Positions 1 to 7,606 of a stretch of DNA of 64,000 nt are shown here, in pieces. The position numbers were made by a program, and so were the translations under genes. Below the pieces are notes generated by a model that was given only the letters and a program-made list of their open reading frames with translations, ran no database searches and was not told where the DNA came from. Position 1 is the first letter of the stretch. The number at the start of each line of letters is the position of its first letter. The stretch is taken from NCBI RefSeq assembly GCF_042731755.1, contig NZ_JBHWLR010000022.1:1-64000 (forward strand), written 5' to 3'. This DNA is from Promicromonospora sp042731755 (GTDB taxonomy: Bacteria > Actinomycetota > Actinomycetes > Actinomycetales > Cellulomonadaceae).

Positions 1-83
1 TCGCGACGGGGACCGTTGCCGGATTCGGGTTCGACTCGTACCGGCTCGCGCTCTCGGCGATCGCGGCGCGGCTCGGGGAGTAG
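1..83 (+). CDS. aroQ: 3-dehydroquinate dehydratase type II, C-terminal end (partial)
   Basis: Only the last 26 codons are in the window, read in frame from base 3 to the TAG at 81-83. The peptide ends ATG-VAGFG-DSYRLAL, which fits the C-terminus of type II dehydroquinases (mycobacterial AroQ ends with ATG-IVGLG-GYLLAL). The enzyme dehydrates 3-dehydroquinate in the shikimate pathway. In many actinomycetes aroQ lies just before efp and nusB, as here. The call rests on a short tail, so it is likely but not certain. Confidence 0.7.
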   Translation, partial: ATGTVAGFGFDSYRLALSAIAARLGE

Positions 84-131
84 CTGGTGGAGTAGCCGGG
101 TGAGGAGTCTCGCCCGATATGTTCAGAACAA

Positions 132-204
132 GGCTCAAGGCTTGATTCGGTTCTATCAAGTCTTGAGCCTTGAGCGTATGGAGTTAAGGCTCTAGGCTTG
201 AGCC
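132..204 (+). promoter_or_regulatory. Leaderless promoter with CTTGAG repeats (probable operator)
   Basis: A 14-base inverted repeat (132-145 and 156-169, one mismatch) built on GGCTCAAG/CTTGAGCC precedes a -35 hexamer TTGAGC (170-175), a 17-base spacer, a -10 hexamer TAGGCT (193-198), six bases and the ATG at 205. A further GGCTTGAGCC lies at 195-204, overlapping the -10. The CTTGAG core therefore occurs upstream of, inside and downstream of the promoter. The next gene encodes a helix-turn-helix protein, so autoregulation is the natural inference. Confidence 0.6.
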
Positions 205-1095
205 ATGATTGTCCTGACCGTCGACCAGCGGGGTTCGACCTACGCGGCCGACCGCGTTCCCGAGGTCCTCGCGGAGCTCGCGCGGCTGACTCGCTTCCGC
301 GAGGGCGTCGTCGTGGGGTTCGAGCGCACGGTGGGTGACGAGGTGCAGGGCATCCTGGCGTCGGGCCGGGCAGGCGCCGAGCTCGCGGTCGACCTGTCCC
401 TGCACCTGCTGCGCGACCAGGGCTGGAGCGTCGGCATCGGCGTCGGCCAGGTCGAGGGGCCGCTGCCTACGGTGTCCCGGGAGGCGCGCGGCTTCGCGTT
501 CTACCGCGCCCGCGACGCCGTCGAGCGGGCCAAGACGCGCGGCAGGGGCACGTCGGTCGCGGTGGAGGGCCCGCCGCCGGGTGCGCCCGACCTGAGAACC
601 ACCATCTCCGGGGCGGCTGCCCCCGGCGCGCCCGCCCAGGACGCGGCCGTCCCGGGCACCTCTGCCCCCGACACGGCCGTCCCGGGCACGTCTGCCCCCG
701 ACACGGCCGCCTCCGACACGGCCGCCTCCGACACGGCCGCACAGCCCGACCTCGCCGCCGAGGTCGAGGCCCTGCTGCGACTCCTCGCGGCGATTCGCGC
801 GCGCCGCACGCCCCAAGGGTGGGAGGTCGCCGATACGCTCGCCTCGCTGGCGGACAAACCGGGACGACAGAGGATCGTCGCCCAGTCCTTGCACGTCAGC
901 GAGCAGGCGGTGAGCCAGCGGGTCCGAGCGGCGCTCTGGCAGGAGGAGGAAGCGGTGCGGCCGGTGGTGGTGCGGCTGCTCGCCGAGCTGAGCAGCTCGG
1001 TGGGCCCGGACCTGGTGCCCGGGCCCAACTCCGTCGCCAAGGAAGAACCACGCCAAGAGCTGGCGCCAAGAGCTGAGGGGAACGTCACGCCGTGA
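205..1095 (+). CDS. SatD-like regulatory protein with C-terminal HTH
   Basis: 296 aa. The N-terminal 125 residues (start MIVLTVDQRGST, then RTVGDEVQG and GIGVGQVEGPL) resemble the SatD family, whose biochemical role is not established. Residues about 145-180 are a low-complexity insert of ten- and five-residue repeats (APDTAVPGTS, AASDT). Residues about 215-250 form a helix-turn-helix (RIVAQSLHVSEQAVSQRV), so DNA binding is likely. The ATG lies six bases after a good -10 hexamer, which suggests a leaderless mRNA. The stop overlaps the GTG of the next gene by four bases, so the two are co-translated. Proposed role: cytoplasmic regulator of itself and its membrane partner. Confidence 0.6.
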   Translation: MIVLTVDQRGSTYAADRVPEVLAELARLTRFREGVVVGFERTVGDEVQGILASGRAGAELAVDLSLHLLRDQGWSVGIGVGQVEGPLPTVSREARGFAFYRARDAVERAKTRGRGTSVAVEGPPPGAPDLRTTISGAAAPGAPAQDAAVPGTSAPDTAVPGTSAPDTAASDTAASDTAAQPDLAAEVEALLRLLAAIRARRTPQGWEVADTLASLADKPGRQRIVAQSLHVSEQAVSQRVRAALWQEEEAVRPVVVRLLAELSSSVGPDLVPGPNSVAKEEPRQELAPRAEGNVTP

Positions 1096-1793
1096 CCTGG
1101 GAGATGCTGGACTACCTCGACGGACTGCAGTGGGTCGCCGCGATCGCGACCTGGCTGATCACGTTGGCGCTGAGCGTCATCGTGGGCTCGTGGGTGGTGC
1201 CCTGGGTGCTGCGCCGCGCGGGCCGCGGCGACCTGCCCTGGGCCCGCTACAAGCCGCCCGTGTACCCGCAGGCCCTGGAGCCGGGCGAGGGTGAGGGCAC
1301 CGCGGGCGCGGCCGGAGAGGGCGCAGCCGGAGAGGGCGCAGCCGGAGAAGGCGCACCCGGAGAAGCCGCTGCTGGAAAAGCCGCACCCGGAGAAGGCGCA
1401 GCGAGCGCAGCCGCCGAGGGCGAGGGCGAGAAGAGCGAGAAGGCCGAGAAGGGCTCCGGATCCGGGGCCGACGGCGGTTCCGGAGTGGCCAAGGGCGGCC
1501 ACACCGGCGAGGAGTCGCCCACCGGCACGATGCACCCGGACGCCGTCGCGATCCTCCGGGGCGGCGCGTGGCTCGGCGTGCTGGAGCGCCTGGCGATCAC
1601 GGGCTCGCTCCTGGCCGGCTACCCGTACGGCATCGCGATCGTCGTCGCCATCAAGGGCCTGGGGCGGTACGCGGAGCTGCGCGACCAGCCCGTCGCGTCG
1701 GAGCGGTTCGTCGTGGGTACGCTCGCCTCGTTGATCTGGTCGGTCGCCACCGGTCTGCTGGGACTCGTCGTGCTGAATGCGCTCGTCCTCTGA
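1092..1793 (+). CDS. DUF3307-like membrane protein, partner of SatD
   Basis: 233 aa. One membrane segment at residues about 13-40, a long hydrophilic repeat section (AAGEG-type five-residue units, residues about 60-115) and two C-terminal membrane segments (about 163-191 and 205-233). The C-terminal part (GVLERLAI, IKGLGRYAEL, VGTLASL) resembles the end of DUF3307 proteins, which from general knowledge often sit beside satD genes. Start GTG overlaps the satD stop (GTGA). Function unknown; it probably senses or acts at the membrane together with the upstream regulator. Confidence 0.5.
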   Translation: MTWEMLDYLDGLQWVAAIATWLITLALSVIVGSWVVPWVLRRAGRGDLPWARYKPPVYPQALEPGEGEGTAGAAGEGAAGEGAAGEGAPGEAAAGKAAPGEGAASAAAEGEGEKSEKAEKGSGSGADGGSGVAKGGHTGEESPTGTMHPDAVAILRGGAWLGVLERLAITGSLLAGYPYGIAIVVAIKGLGRYAELRDQPVASERFVVGTLASLIWSVATGLLGLVVLNALVL

Positions 1794-1802
1794 CCGGTCC
1801 GG

Positions 1803-1808
1803 TAGACT
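1803..1808 (+). promoter_or_regulatory. -10 hexamer upstream of efp
   Basis: TAGACT matches the actinobacterial TAnnnT -10 consensus. Transcription would begin near 1815 and leave a leader of roughly 90 bases before efp. No convincing -35 is visible. Confidence 0.35.
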
Positions 1809-1907
1809 TGACCGCTGCTGCTTGACACCTCGCTTGATCACCCCAGCCGCCGGCCTCTCGTCGGCGTGCCCCGGGGTACACCCTTCACCCGACACAGGAA
1901 GACGAAC

Positions 1908-2471
1908 GTGGCTACCTCCAACGACATCAAGAACGGCACCGTGCTCCGCATCGACGGCAACCTCTGGTCCGTCATCGAGTTCCAGCATGTCAAGCCGGGC
2001 AAGGGTGGAGCGTTCGTCCGCACGAAGATGAAGAACGTGCTGTCCGGCAAGGTCGTCGACAAGACGTTCAACGCGGGCATCAAGGTCGAGACGGCCAACG
2101 TCGACCGTCGCGACTTCCAGTACCTGTACATGGACGGCGAGGACTTCGTCTTCATGGACAACGACACGTACGACCAGATCAACGTGTCGGCCGCGACCGT
2201 CGGCGACGCGAAGGACTACATGCTCGAGGGCATGAGCGTCATGCTCGCCTCGAACGACGGCACCCCGCTGTACATCGAGCTCCCGGCCTCCGTCGTGCTG
2301 GAGATCACCTACACGGAGCCGGGCCTGCAGGGCGACCGCTCCACGGGTGGCACCAAGCCGGCGACGCTCGAGACGGGCGCGGAGATCCAGGTCCCGCTGT
2401 TCCTCGAGCAGGGCGTCAAGGTCAAGGTCGACACCCGCACGGGCGACTACCTCGGTCGCGTCACCGAGTGA
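1908..2471 (+). CDS. efp: Elongation factor P
   Basis: 187 aa, the usual EF-P length. EF-P enters the ribosomal E site and relieves stalling at consecutive prolines. The KOW-like N-domain carries the loop PGKGGAF with Lys32 at the tip that faces the P-site tRNA. The C-terminal signature VDTRTGDYLGRV is intact. GTG at 1908 is chosen because it gives the conserved start (VATSNDIKNG) and follows an AGGAAG ribosome-binding site; a longer reading frame from 1866 has no such support. nusB follows, as in many actinomycetes, beyond an assembly gap. Confidence 0.95.
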   Translation: MATSNDIKNGTVLRIDGNLWSVIEFQHVKPGKGGAFVRTKMKNVLSGKVVDKTFNAGIKVETANVDRRDFQYLYMDGEDFVFMDNDTYDQINVSAATVGDAKDYMLEGMSVMLASNDGTPLYIELPASVVLEITYTEPGLQGDRSTGGTKPATLETGAEIQVPLFLEQGVKVKVDTRTGDYLGRVTE

Positions 2472-2805
2472 TCACCGGCGGGGGGGGGGGGGGGGGGGAG
2501 GGAGGGAGGGGGGGGGGGGGGAGGGGGCGGGGACGAGAAGGAGGGGAAAAGCAAAAAAAANNNNNNNNNNGGGGGGGGCGGGTTCTGTTTTTTTTGGGAG
2601 GGGGTGGCGAGGGGGAAGTGAAAAACCCGCGTGGGAGGCCCCTTTGGTTGTGTCGGGGGGGGCCACCCGGGGGCTGCCCTCGCCCGTCCCCCCCGCGGTT
2701 CGTGTCACACGGCTCGTCACCGAGCCGAACGGCCGACCCGAGCCGACTACCCAGCCGAGCTCGTAGCCGGCAATCGCAACTGAGCTTCCGCGACAGAGAG
2801 AGACC
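2472..2805. other. Intergenic region with 10-N gap and unreliable poly-G sequence
   Basis: From 2480 the sequence turns into long G runs (GGGAGGGAGGG pattern), then A8, ten Ns (2561-2570), G8, T8 and more G runs to about 2660. This looks like low-quality read ends bridged by a scaffold gap, not biological sequence. Normal composition resumes near 2690. No gene can be called; the true efp-nusB spacing is unknown and the nusB promoter may be missing. Confidence 0.85.
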
Positions 2806-3222
2806 ATGGGCGCACGCACCAAGGCGCGCAAGCGCGCCGCCGACATCCTCTTCGAGGCGGAGCAGCGCGGCATCGACCCGCTGACGCTCCTCGCCGACCG
2901 TGTGGCCGTGCCGCACACCGAGGCGGCCGTGCCGCAGTACGCCGTCGACATCGTGGAGGGCGTGGTCGCGCACCGCGACCGTATCGACGAGGTGCTGGAG
3001 ACCTACTCGCAGGGCTGGACCCTCGACCGGATGCCCGCCGTCGACCGCGCGCTGCTGCGGATCGGCTCGTGGGAGGTCCTCTTCAACGACGACGTGCCCG
3101 ACGCCGTCGCGCTGGACGAGGCGGTCGACCTCGCCGGCGACCTGTCCACCGATGACTCCCCGGCCTTCGTGAACGGCCTGCTGGGCCGGGTCAAGGACCT
3201 GAAGCCGACCCTGCTGGCGTGA
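2806..3222 (+). CDS. nusB: Transcription antitermination factor NusB
   Basis: 138 aa, all-helical NusB fold. It binds boxA RNA with NusE (S10) in rRNA antitermination. The opening GARTKARKRAADILFEAEQRG and the C-terminal NDDVPDAVALDEAVDLA are family hallmarks, ending in FVNGLLGRV. Follows efp as in other actinomycetes. A short AGAGAG stretch 8-13 bases ahead of the ATG is the only candidate ribosome-binding site. Confidence 0.95.
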   Translation: MGARTKARKRAADILFEAEQRGIDPLTLLADRVAVPHTEAAVPQYAVDIVEGVVAHRDRIDEVLETYSQGWTLDRMPAVDRALLRIGSWEVLFNDDVPDAVALDEAVDLAGDLSTDDSPAFVNGLLGRVKDLKPTLLA

Positions 3223-3246
3223 CCTGGGTCGTCAACCGGCAACCGA

Positions 3247-3286
3247 GCCGGCACGCAAGCCGGGGTACAAGCCGGCACGCAAGCCG
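3247..3286. repeat. Short direct repeat between nusB and MFS gene
   Basis: The 16-mer GCCGGCACGCAAGCCG occurs at 3247-3262 and 3271-3286, with degenerate partial copies around it. It fills most of the short nusB-MFS spacer. Confidence 0.7.
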
Positions 3287-3307
3287 ATACGCAGCCCCGC
3301 AAGCACT

Positions 3308-4660
3308 GTGAGCACCGGTCCCGGCGCTGGACGGTTCGACGAGCGACGTCTGCTCGTCGCCCTGTTCGGCGCCGGGACCGCTGCGTTCGCCCAGCTCTAC
3401 GCCCCGCAGTCCGTCCTGCCGGACGCCGCCCGCGAGCTCGCGACGTCGGCGTCCGCGACGTCGCTCCTCGTCTCCGCCGCCACCCTCGGCCTGGCCGTGG
3501 GCGTGCTGCCCTGGGCGTGGGTGGCCGACCGCGCCGGGCGGGTGCGGGCGATGACCGTCGCGATGCTCGGCGCCACCGCGATCGGGCTCGTGGTCCCGTT
3601 CGCGCCGTCGTTCGAGCTGCTCGTGGCCGGGCGGGCCGTGCAGGGGCTGTTCGTCGCGGGCGTGCCCGCCGTCGCGATGGCCTACCTGACGGAGATGCTG
3701 ATCGAGTCGGGCTCCGCGGCCGCAGTCCCGCGTGCTGCCGGGACGTACGTGGCGGGCACGTCGGTCGGCGGGCTGCTGGGGCGGATCGTGTCCGGCGGCG
3801 TGGCCGAGCTGTTCGGCTGGCGCGCGGGCGTGGGCGCCGTCGCGGTGGCGTGCCTGGTCGCCACGGGTGCTTTCATCTGGCTCGCCCCGCGTGATCGGGG
3901 GCCGCGAGCCGCGGCCGGACCGCCCGACGACGGGCCTGTTTCTGACGGCCCTGTTTCCGACAGCCCTGTTTCCGACAGCCCTGTTTCCGACGGCCCTGTT
4001 TCCGACAGCCCTGCTCCCGACAGCCCTGCTCCCGACCCCGCCTTCCCGGAGCGCGGTGCTCCGCGCGGCGGGCGCAATCGGTTCGGGAGGCGCGGGCGGC
4101 TCGGGCGGTTCCGTGCGCTGCTGAACCCGCGCCTGCTCGTGCTCGACGCGCAGGGGCTGCTGCTCATGGGCGGCTTCGTCGCCGTCTACAACTACCTGGG
4201 CTTCCGCCTCGCGGCCCCGCCCTTCGACCTCTCGCCCGGCGTGGTGAGCCTCGTTTTCCTCGCCTACCTGGCCGGGACCTGGTCGTCGGCGCGGACGGGC
4301 CGCCTCGTCCTGCGGCACGGGCGGCGCCGGGTGCTGATCGTGTCGACCGGGGTGATGGCGCTCGGTGTGGTGGCCACGCTGTCGGACTGGCTGCCGCTGG
4401 TGCTGGCCGGGCTGGTCGTGCTGACCGCCGGGTTCTTCGGCGCGCACGCCGTGGCCAGCGGGTGGACGCCGGTCGCCGCACCCCAGGCCCGGACCCAGGC
4501 CGCCGCCGTGTACAACCTGGCCTACTACGCGGGATCCAGCCTGTTCGGCTGGCTCGGCGGCATCGGGTTCGCGCTGGCGGGCTGGCCAGGGACGGTCGGG
4601 ATGGTGCTCGTGCTGGTCGCGGTCGCGGCAGGACTGGCGGCGGCGGTGCTGCGGGACTAG
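3308..4660 (+). CDS. MFS transporter, probable drug or metabolite exporter
   Basis: 450 aa with about 12 hydrophobic helices, the standard MFS architecture. The loop between helices 2 and 3 (WVADRAGRVRAM) is the conserved DRxGRR-type motif A. The central cytoplasmic loop (residues about 209-242) is expanded by seven or eight copies of a five-residue unit (DSPVS/DGPVS). The N-terminal FAQLYAPQSVLPDAARE resembles YnfM-type exporters. GTG start. Substrate cannot be told. No operon partner is evident. Confidence 0.75.
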   Translation: MSTGPGAGRFDERRLLVALFGAGTAAFAQLYAPQSVLPDAARELATSASATSLLVSAATLGLAVGVLPWAWVADRAGRVRAMTVAMLGATAIGLVVPFAPSFELLVAGRAVQGLFVAGVPAVAMAYLTEMLIESGSAAAVPRAAGTYVAGTSVGGLLGRIVSGGVAELFGWRAGVGAVAVACLVATGAFIWLAPRDRGPRAAAGPPDDGPVSDGPVSDSPVSDSPVSDGPVSDSPAPDSPAPDPAFPERGAPRGGRNRFGRRGRLGRFRALLNPRLLVLDAQGLLLMGGFVAVYNYLGFRLAAPPFDLSPGVVSLVFLAYLAGTWSSARTGRLVLRHGRRRVLIVSTGVMALGVVATLSDWLPLVLAGLVVLTAGFFGAHAVASGWTPVAAPQARTQAAAVYNLAYYAGSSLFGWLGGIGFALAGWPGTVGMVLVLVAVAAGLAAAVLRD

Positions 4661-4756
4661 GTGGGTCGAGCGGGCGGTGGGGTTGAGCGGGCGGGGGGTT
4701 GAGCGGGCGGGGGTGTCGCGCGCTGCCGGGGGAGTGGCACCGTCCCACCAACGCGG

Positions 4757-4824
4757 TGCAACCAATGGGTTGCGCATTGTCGAGTCAGGGTGCATCGTAG
4801 AAACGCAACCAAACGGTTGCGCAA
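4757..4824 (+). promoter_or_regulatory. Two palindromic operators flanking a promoter
   Basis: Two near-identical palindromes, TGCAACCAATGGGTTGCGCA (4757-4776) and GCAACCAAACGGTTGC (4805-4820), share GCAACC-N4-GGTTGC. Between them lie a TTGTCG (4777-4782) and a TAGAAA (4798-4803) with 15 bases spacing, a plausible though short-spaced promoter. An ArsR-type repressor is encoded two genes downstream and probably binds both sites. Confidence 0.6.
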
Positions 4825-4857
4825 TCCTCGTCGATCGAGTCGCACCCGGAGGACACC

Positions 4858-5331
4858 ATGACCACCACCCAGCCCCGCGGCAGCGTCGACCTCGCCGCAC
4901 GCACGGTCACCCGCACCGTCCGGGTCGCCGCCGCACCCGACGCGGTCTGGCGCGCGATCTCCGAGCCCGAGCACGTCGCCGGCTGGTTCGGCGACGGCTG
5001 CGAGACCGACGACGGCGGCCCGTTCGCCACCGGCACCCGCGGTCGGCTGCACTTCGAGGGCTACGGCTGGTTCGCCTTCGAGGTCACCCGGGCGGAGACC
5101 GGCCGCGTGCTCGCCTACCGCTGGGGCCAGTCCGCGGACGAGCCCGAGCGCATGACCGAGGCCACCTTCACCCTGGAGCCCGACGGCGCCGGCACCAACC
5201 TCACCGTCCACGAGACGGGCTTCACCGGCGACACCGACGACGCGGTACGCGCCGCGCTCGACGGCAACCGCGAGGGCTGGGACGTCGAGCTGGACGAGCT
5301 CGTCGAGTACGTCGAGTCGCGGTCATGGTGA
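4858..5331 (+). CDS. SRPBCC (AHSA1-like) protein
   Basis: 157 aa. The START-like fold is recognised from TRTVRVAAAPDAVWRAISEPE at the N-terminus and GYGWFAFEV, EGTN-type GTNLTVHETGF and a final helix ELVEYVESRSW. Such AHSA1 proteins bind hydrophobic ligands or help Hsp90-like partners. A strong GGAGG precedes the ATG. The stop overlaps the start of the ArsR gene (ATGGTGA), a pairing commonly seen for AHSA1 proteins with ArsR regulators. Ligand unknown. Confidence 0.75.
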   Translation: MTTTQPRGSVDLAARTVTRTVRVAAAPDAVWRAISEPEHVAGWFGDGCETDDGGPFATGTRGRLHFEGYGWFAFEVTRAETGRVLAYRWGQSADEPERMTEATFTLEPDGAGTNLTVHETGFTGDTDDAVRAALDGNREGWDVELDELVEYVESRSW

Positions 5332-5738
5332 CGTCGGGGGCTGCGGCGCCGGCGTCGGCGCCGTCGCCCGTCGTCGCGTTCGCGGCGCTCGGCGACGAGA
5401 CCCGCTGGGCCGTCCTCCAGGCCCTGTCCGGCGGTGAGCGGGCCGGTGAGCAAGCGCGTGAGCGAGCCGGTCAGGACGCCGTCGACCCCGCGTCCGGCCT
5501 GACCGCCTCCGCCCTCGCCGCCCGGCTCCCCGTGACGCGGCAGGCGATCGCCAAGCACCTCGCGGTGCTGGAGGCCGCCGGGCTGGTCGAGTCCTGGGTG
5601 GTCGGTCGCGAGCGCCGGTATCGCGCGCTCGGCGCGGAGCTGACGGCGCTGGGGCGTCGGCTCGAGCGCATCGGGGACGCGTGGGAGGCGCGGCTGGGTC
5701 GCATCGCCGGTATCGCCGAGCGCCTGGCGCGCGGCTGA
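5325..5738 (+). CDS. ArsR-family winged-helix repressor
   Basis: 137 aa from the ATG that overlaps the preceding stop; a GTG one codon later is equally possible. FAALGDETRWAVLQAL and LPVTRQAIAKHLAVLEAAGLVE are the classic ArsR helix-turn-helix, followed by the wing VGRERRYRALG. An Ala/Arg/Glu-rich insert (about residues 32-55) lengthens the N-terminal part. No metal-binding CxC is visible, so it belongs to the non-metal ArsR group that partners AHSA1 proteins. It probably represses the operon via the GCAACC palindromes upstream. Confidence 0.8.
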   Translation: MVTSGAAAPASAPSPVVAFAALGDETRWAVLQALSGGERAGEQARERAGQDAVDPASGLTASALAARLPVTRQAIAKHLAVLEAAGLVESWVVGRERRYRALGAELTALGRRLERIGDAWEARLGRIAGIAERLARG

Positions 5739-5822
5739 CGCGTCGCGCGTCGGCGCCCGGGATGTGAGCAACGCCCCTCCCGGCGGGCGCCGGCGTCGGC
5801 GTCCGGCACAGGGACGGCGCGT

Positions 5823-5883
5823 TATGGTGGTGGCTGTCAGACTCCCTTTAATCCCGTCCAGTGAGGCGGAGAAGGAGGTCGCC
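5823..5883 (+). promoter_or_regulatory. PyrR-binding leader hairpin masking the pyrR ribosome-binding site
   Basis: After a possible -10 (TATGGT, 5823-5828) the leader contains GTCCAGTGAGGCGG (5855-5868), which fits the PyrR recognition loop (CNGNGAGG). The outer arms GACTCCCTT (5840-5848) and AAGGAGGTC (5872-5880) pair with one mismatch and one wobble, so the Shine-Dalgarno AAGGAGG is locked in the stem. PyrR with UMP should stabilise it and block translation of pyrR and the coupled operon, as described for mycobacterial pyr leaders. Confidence 0.8.
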
Positions 5884-5885
5884 AG

Positions 5886-6566
5886 ATGAATCCTGGCACC
5901 CGCATGCCCGAATCCAGTGAGACCCCGAGCAGCGCTTCCGGCGCCGCCGCCGAGAGGACGGTGCTCGGCGAGGCCGACATCGCCCGGGCGCTGACCCGGA
6001 TCGCCCACGAGATCGTGGAGCGCAACAAGGGCGCCGCCGACCTGCTGCTGCTCGGCATCCCGACGCGCGGCGTGCAGCTCGCCCGCCGGCTGGCCGAGCG
6101 CCTCGCGCAGATCGAGCCCACCTTCAGCGGCGAGCACGGCACGCTCGACGTGACCATGTACCGCGACGACCTGCGTCGTCAGCCCACGCGCGCCGTCGGG
6201 CAGACGGTGCTGCCGGGCAGCCTCGACGGCACGATCGACGACAAGGTGGTCGTCCTCGTGGACGACGTCCTCTTCTCCGGCCGCACCATCCGCGCCGCGC
6301 TCGACGCCCTGAACGACCTCGGCCGCCCCCGCGTGGTGCAGCTCGCCGCCCTCGTGGACCGCGGGCACCGCGAGCTCCCGATCCGCGCGGACTACGTGGG
6401 CAAGAACCTGCCGACCTCGCGCAGCGAGCGCGTCCGGGTCCGGCTGGCCGACGTCGACGGCGGAGCGGACGCCGTCGTGATCAGCGAGGCGACCCCGGCT
6501 GTCAGCCCCGCCAGCGCCGGCCCCGCGAGCCCCGCCCCTTCAAGCACCGAGAGGGGCGCCCGATGA
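5886..6566 (+). CDS. pyrR: Bifunctional pyr regulator / uracil phosphoribosyltransferase
   Basis: 226 aa; family members are usually about 180-190, the excess being an N-terminal extension and a Ser/Pro/Ala-rich tail. The PRPP loop VVVLVDDVLFSGRTI (residues about 120-134) is intact, as are RNKGAADLLLLGIPTRG and VDRGHRELPIRADYVGKN. PyrR binds the pyr leader RNA in response to UMP/UTP and also makes UMP from uracil. First gene of the pyr operon; overlaps pyrB by four bases. An ideal Shine-Dalgarno is present but sequestered in the leader hairpin. Confidence 0.95.
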   Translation: MNPGTRMPESSETPSSASGAAAERTVLGEADIARALTRIAHEIVERNKGAADLLLLGIPTRGVQLARRLAERLAQIEPTFSGEHGTLDVTMYRDDLRRQPTRAVGQTVLPGSLDGTIDDKVVVLVDDVLFSGRTIRAALDALNDLGRPRVVQLAALVDRGHRELPIRADYVGKNLPTSRSERVRVRLADVDGGADAVVISEATPAVSPASAGPASPAPSSTERGAR

Positions 6567-7606
6567 AGCACCTCCTGACCACCCAGGACATGTCCAAGGA
6601 CGACGCGATCCTGCTCCTGGACACCTCCGCGCAGATGGCCGCGACCCAGTCGCGCGAGAACAAGAAGCTGCCCACGCTGCGCGGCCGCACCGTGGTGAAC
6701 CTGTTCTACGAGGACTCCACGCGCACCCGGATCTCGTTCGAGACGGCGGCCAAGCGGCTGTCGGCCGACGTCATCAACTTCTCGGCCAAGGGGTCGAGCG
6801 TGTCCAAGGGCGAGTCGCTCAAGGACACGGCGCTGACCCTGCACGCCATGGGGGCCGACGCCGTGGTCGTGCGGCACTCGGCCTCCGGCGCGGCGCACCA
6901 GCTCGCGCACGCCGGCTGGCTCGACGCGGGCGTGCTCAACGCCGGCGACGGCATGCACCAGCACCCCACGCAGGCGCTCCTGGACGCGTTCACGATCCGC
7001 CGCCACCTGGTGGGGCACGTGGGTGAGGACGGCCGCGGGTCCGACACCTCGGTCGGCGCGGACCTGGCGGGCCTGCGCATCGCGATCGTCGGCGACGTCC
7101 TCCACTCGCGGGTCGCGCGCTCCAACGTCTACCTGCTGCACACCCTGGGCGCCGAGGTGACGCTGGTCGCGCCGCCCACGCTCGTGCCGGTGGGCGTGGA
7201 GACCTGGCCGTGCCGCGTGTCGTACCACCTGGACGAGACGCTCGAGCAGTGGCAGCCGGATGCGGTCATGATGCTTCGGGTGCAGCGTGAGCGGATGTCG
7301 GGCGGTTCGGGGTCGTTCTTCCCGAGCCCGATGGAGTACAGCCGCAAGTTCGGGTTCGACGCCCGCCGTCTCGCGGTCCTGCCGGACCACGCGATCGTGA
7401 TGCACCCCGGGCCGATGAACCGCGGCCTGGAGATCTCGGCGGCTGCCGCCGACCACCCCCGCTCCGTGATCGTGGAGCAGGTGGCCAACGGCGTCGCCGT
7501 CCGGATGGCCGCCCTGTACCTGCTGCTGTCCGGCACCGACGAAATTTCCAGCACAGCAGTTTCCAGCACAGCAGTTTCCAGCACCGACGAGAGGAACGTC
7601 CTGTGA
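6563..7606 (+). CDS. pyrB: Aspartate carbamoyltransferase catalytic subunit
   Basis: 347 aa. Catalyses carbamoyl phosphate plus aspartate to carbamoyl aspartate, the committed pyrimidine step. The carbamoyl phosphate motif STRTRISFE (about residue 52), MHQHPTQALLDAFT and the C-terminal HPGPMNRGLEI are all present. No regulatory subunit gene (pyrI) is nearby, as usual in actinomycetes. The last 20 residues are a repeat tail made of three copies of a 15-base unit (VSSTA). ATG start overlaps the pyrR stop by four bases. Confidence 0.97.
   Translation: MKHLLTTQDMSKDDAILLLDTSAQMAATQSRENKKLPTLRGRTVVNLFYEDSTRTRISFETAAKRLSADVINFSAKGSSVSKGESLKDTALTLHAMGADAVVVRHSASGAAHQLAHAGWLDAGVLNAGDGMHQHPTQALLDAFTIRRHLVGHVGEDGRGSDTSVGADLAGLRIAIVGDVLHSRVARSNVYLLHTLGAEVTLVAPPTLVPVGVETWPCRVSYHLDETLEQWQPDAVMMLRVQRERMSGGSGSFFPSPMEYSRKFGFDARRLAVLPDHAIVMHPGPMNRGLEISAAAADHPRSVIVEQVANGVAVRMAALYLLLSGTDEISSTAVSSTAVSSTDERNVL

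Noticed and set aside
1866..1907. N-terminal extension of efp
   Set aside because: No ribosome-binding site and no counterpart in EF-P; GTG at 1908 fits better.
2472..2805. G-quadruplex regulatory element before nusB
   Set aside because: The G runs adjoin Ns and homopolymer errors, so artefact is the simpler explanation.
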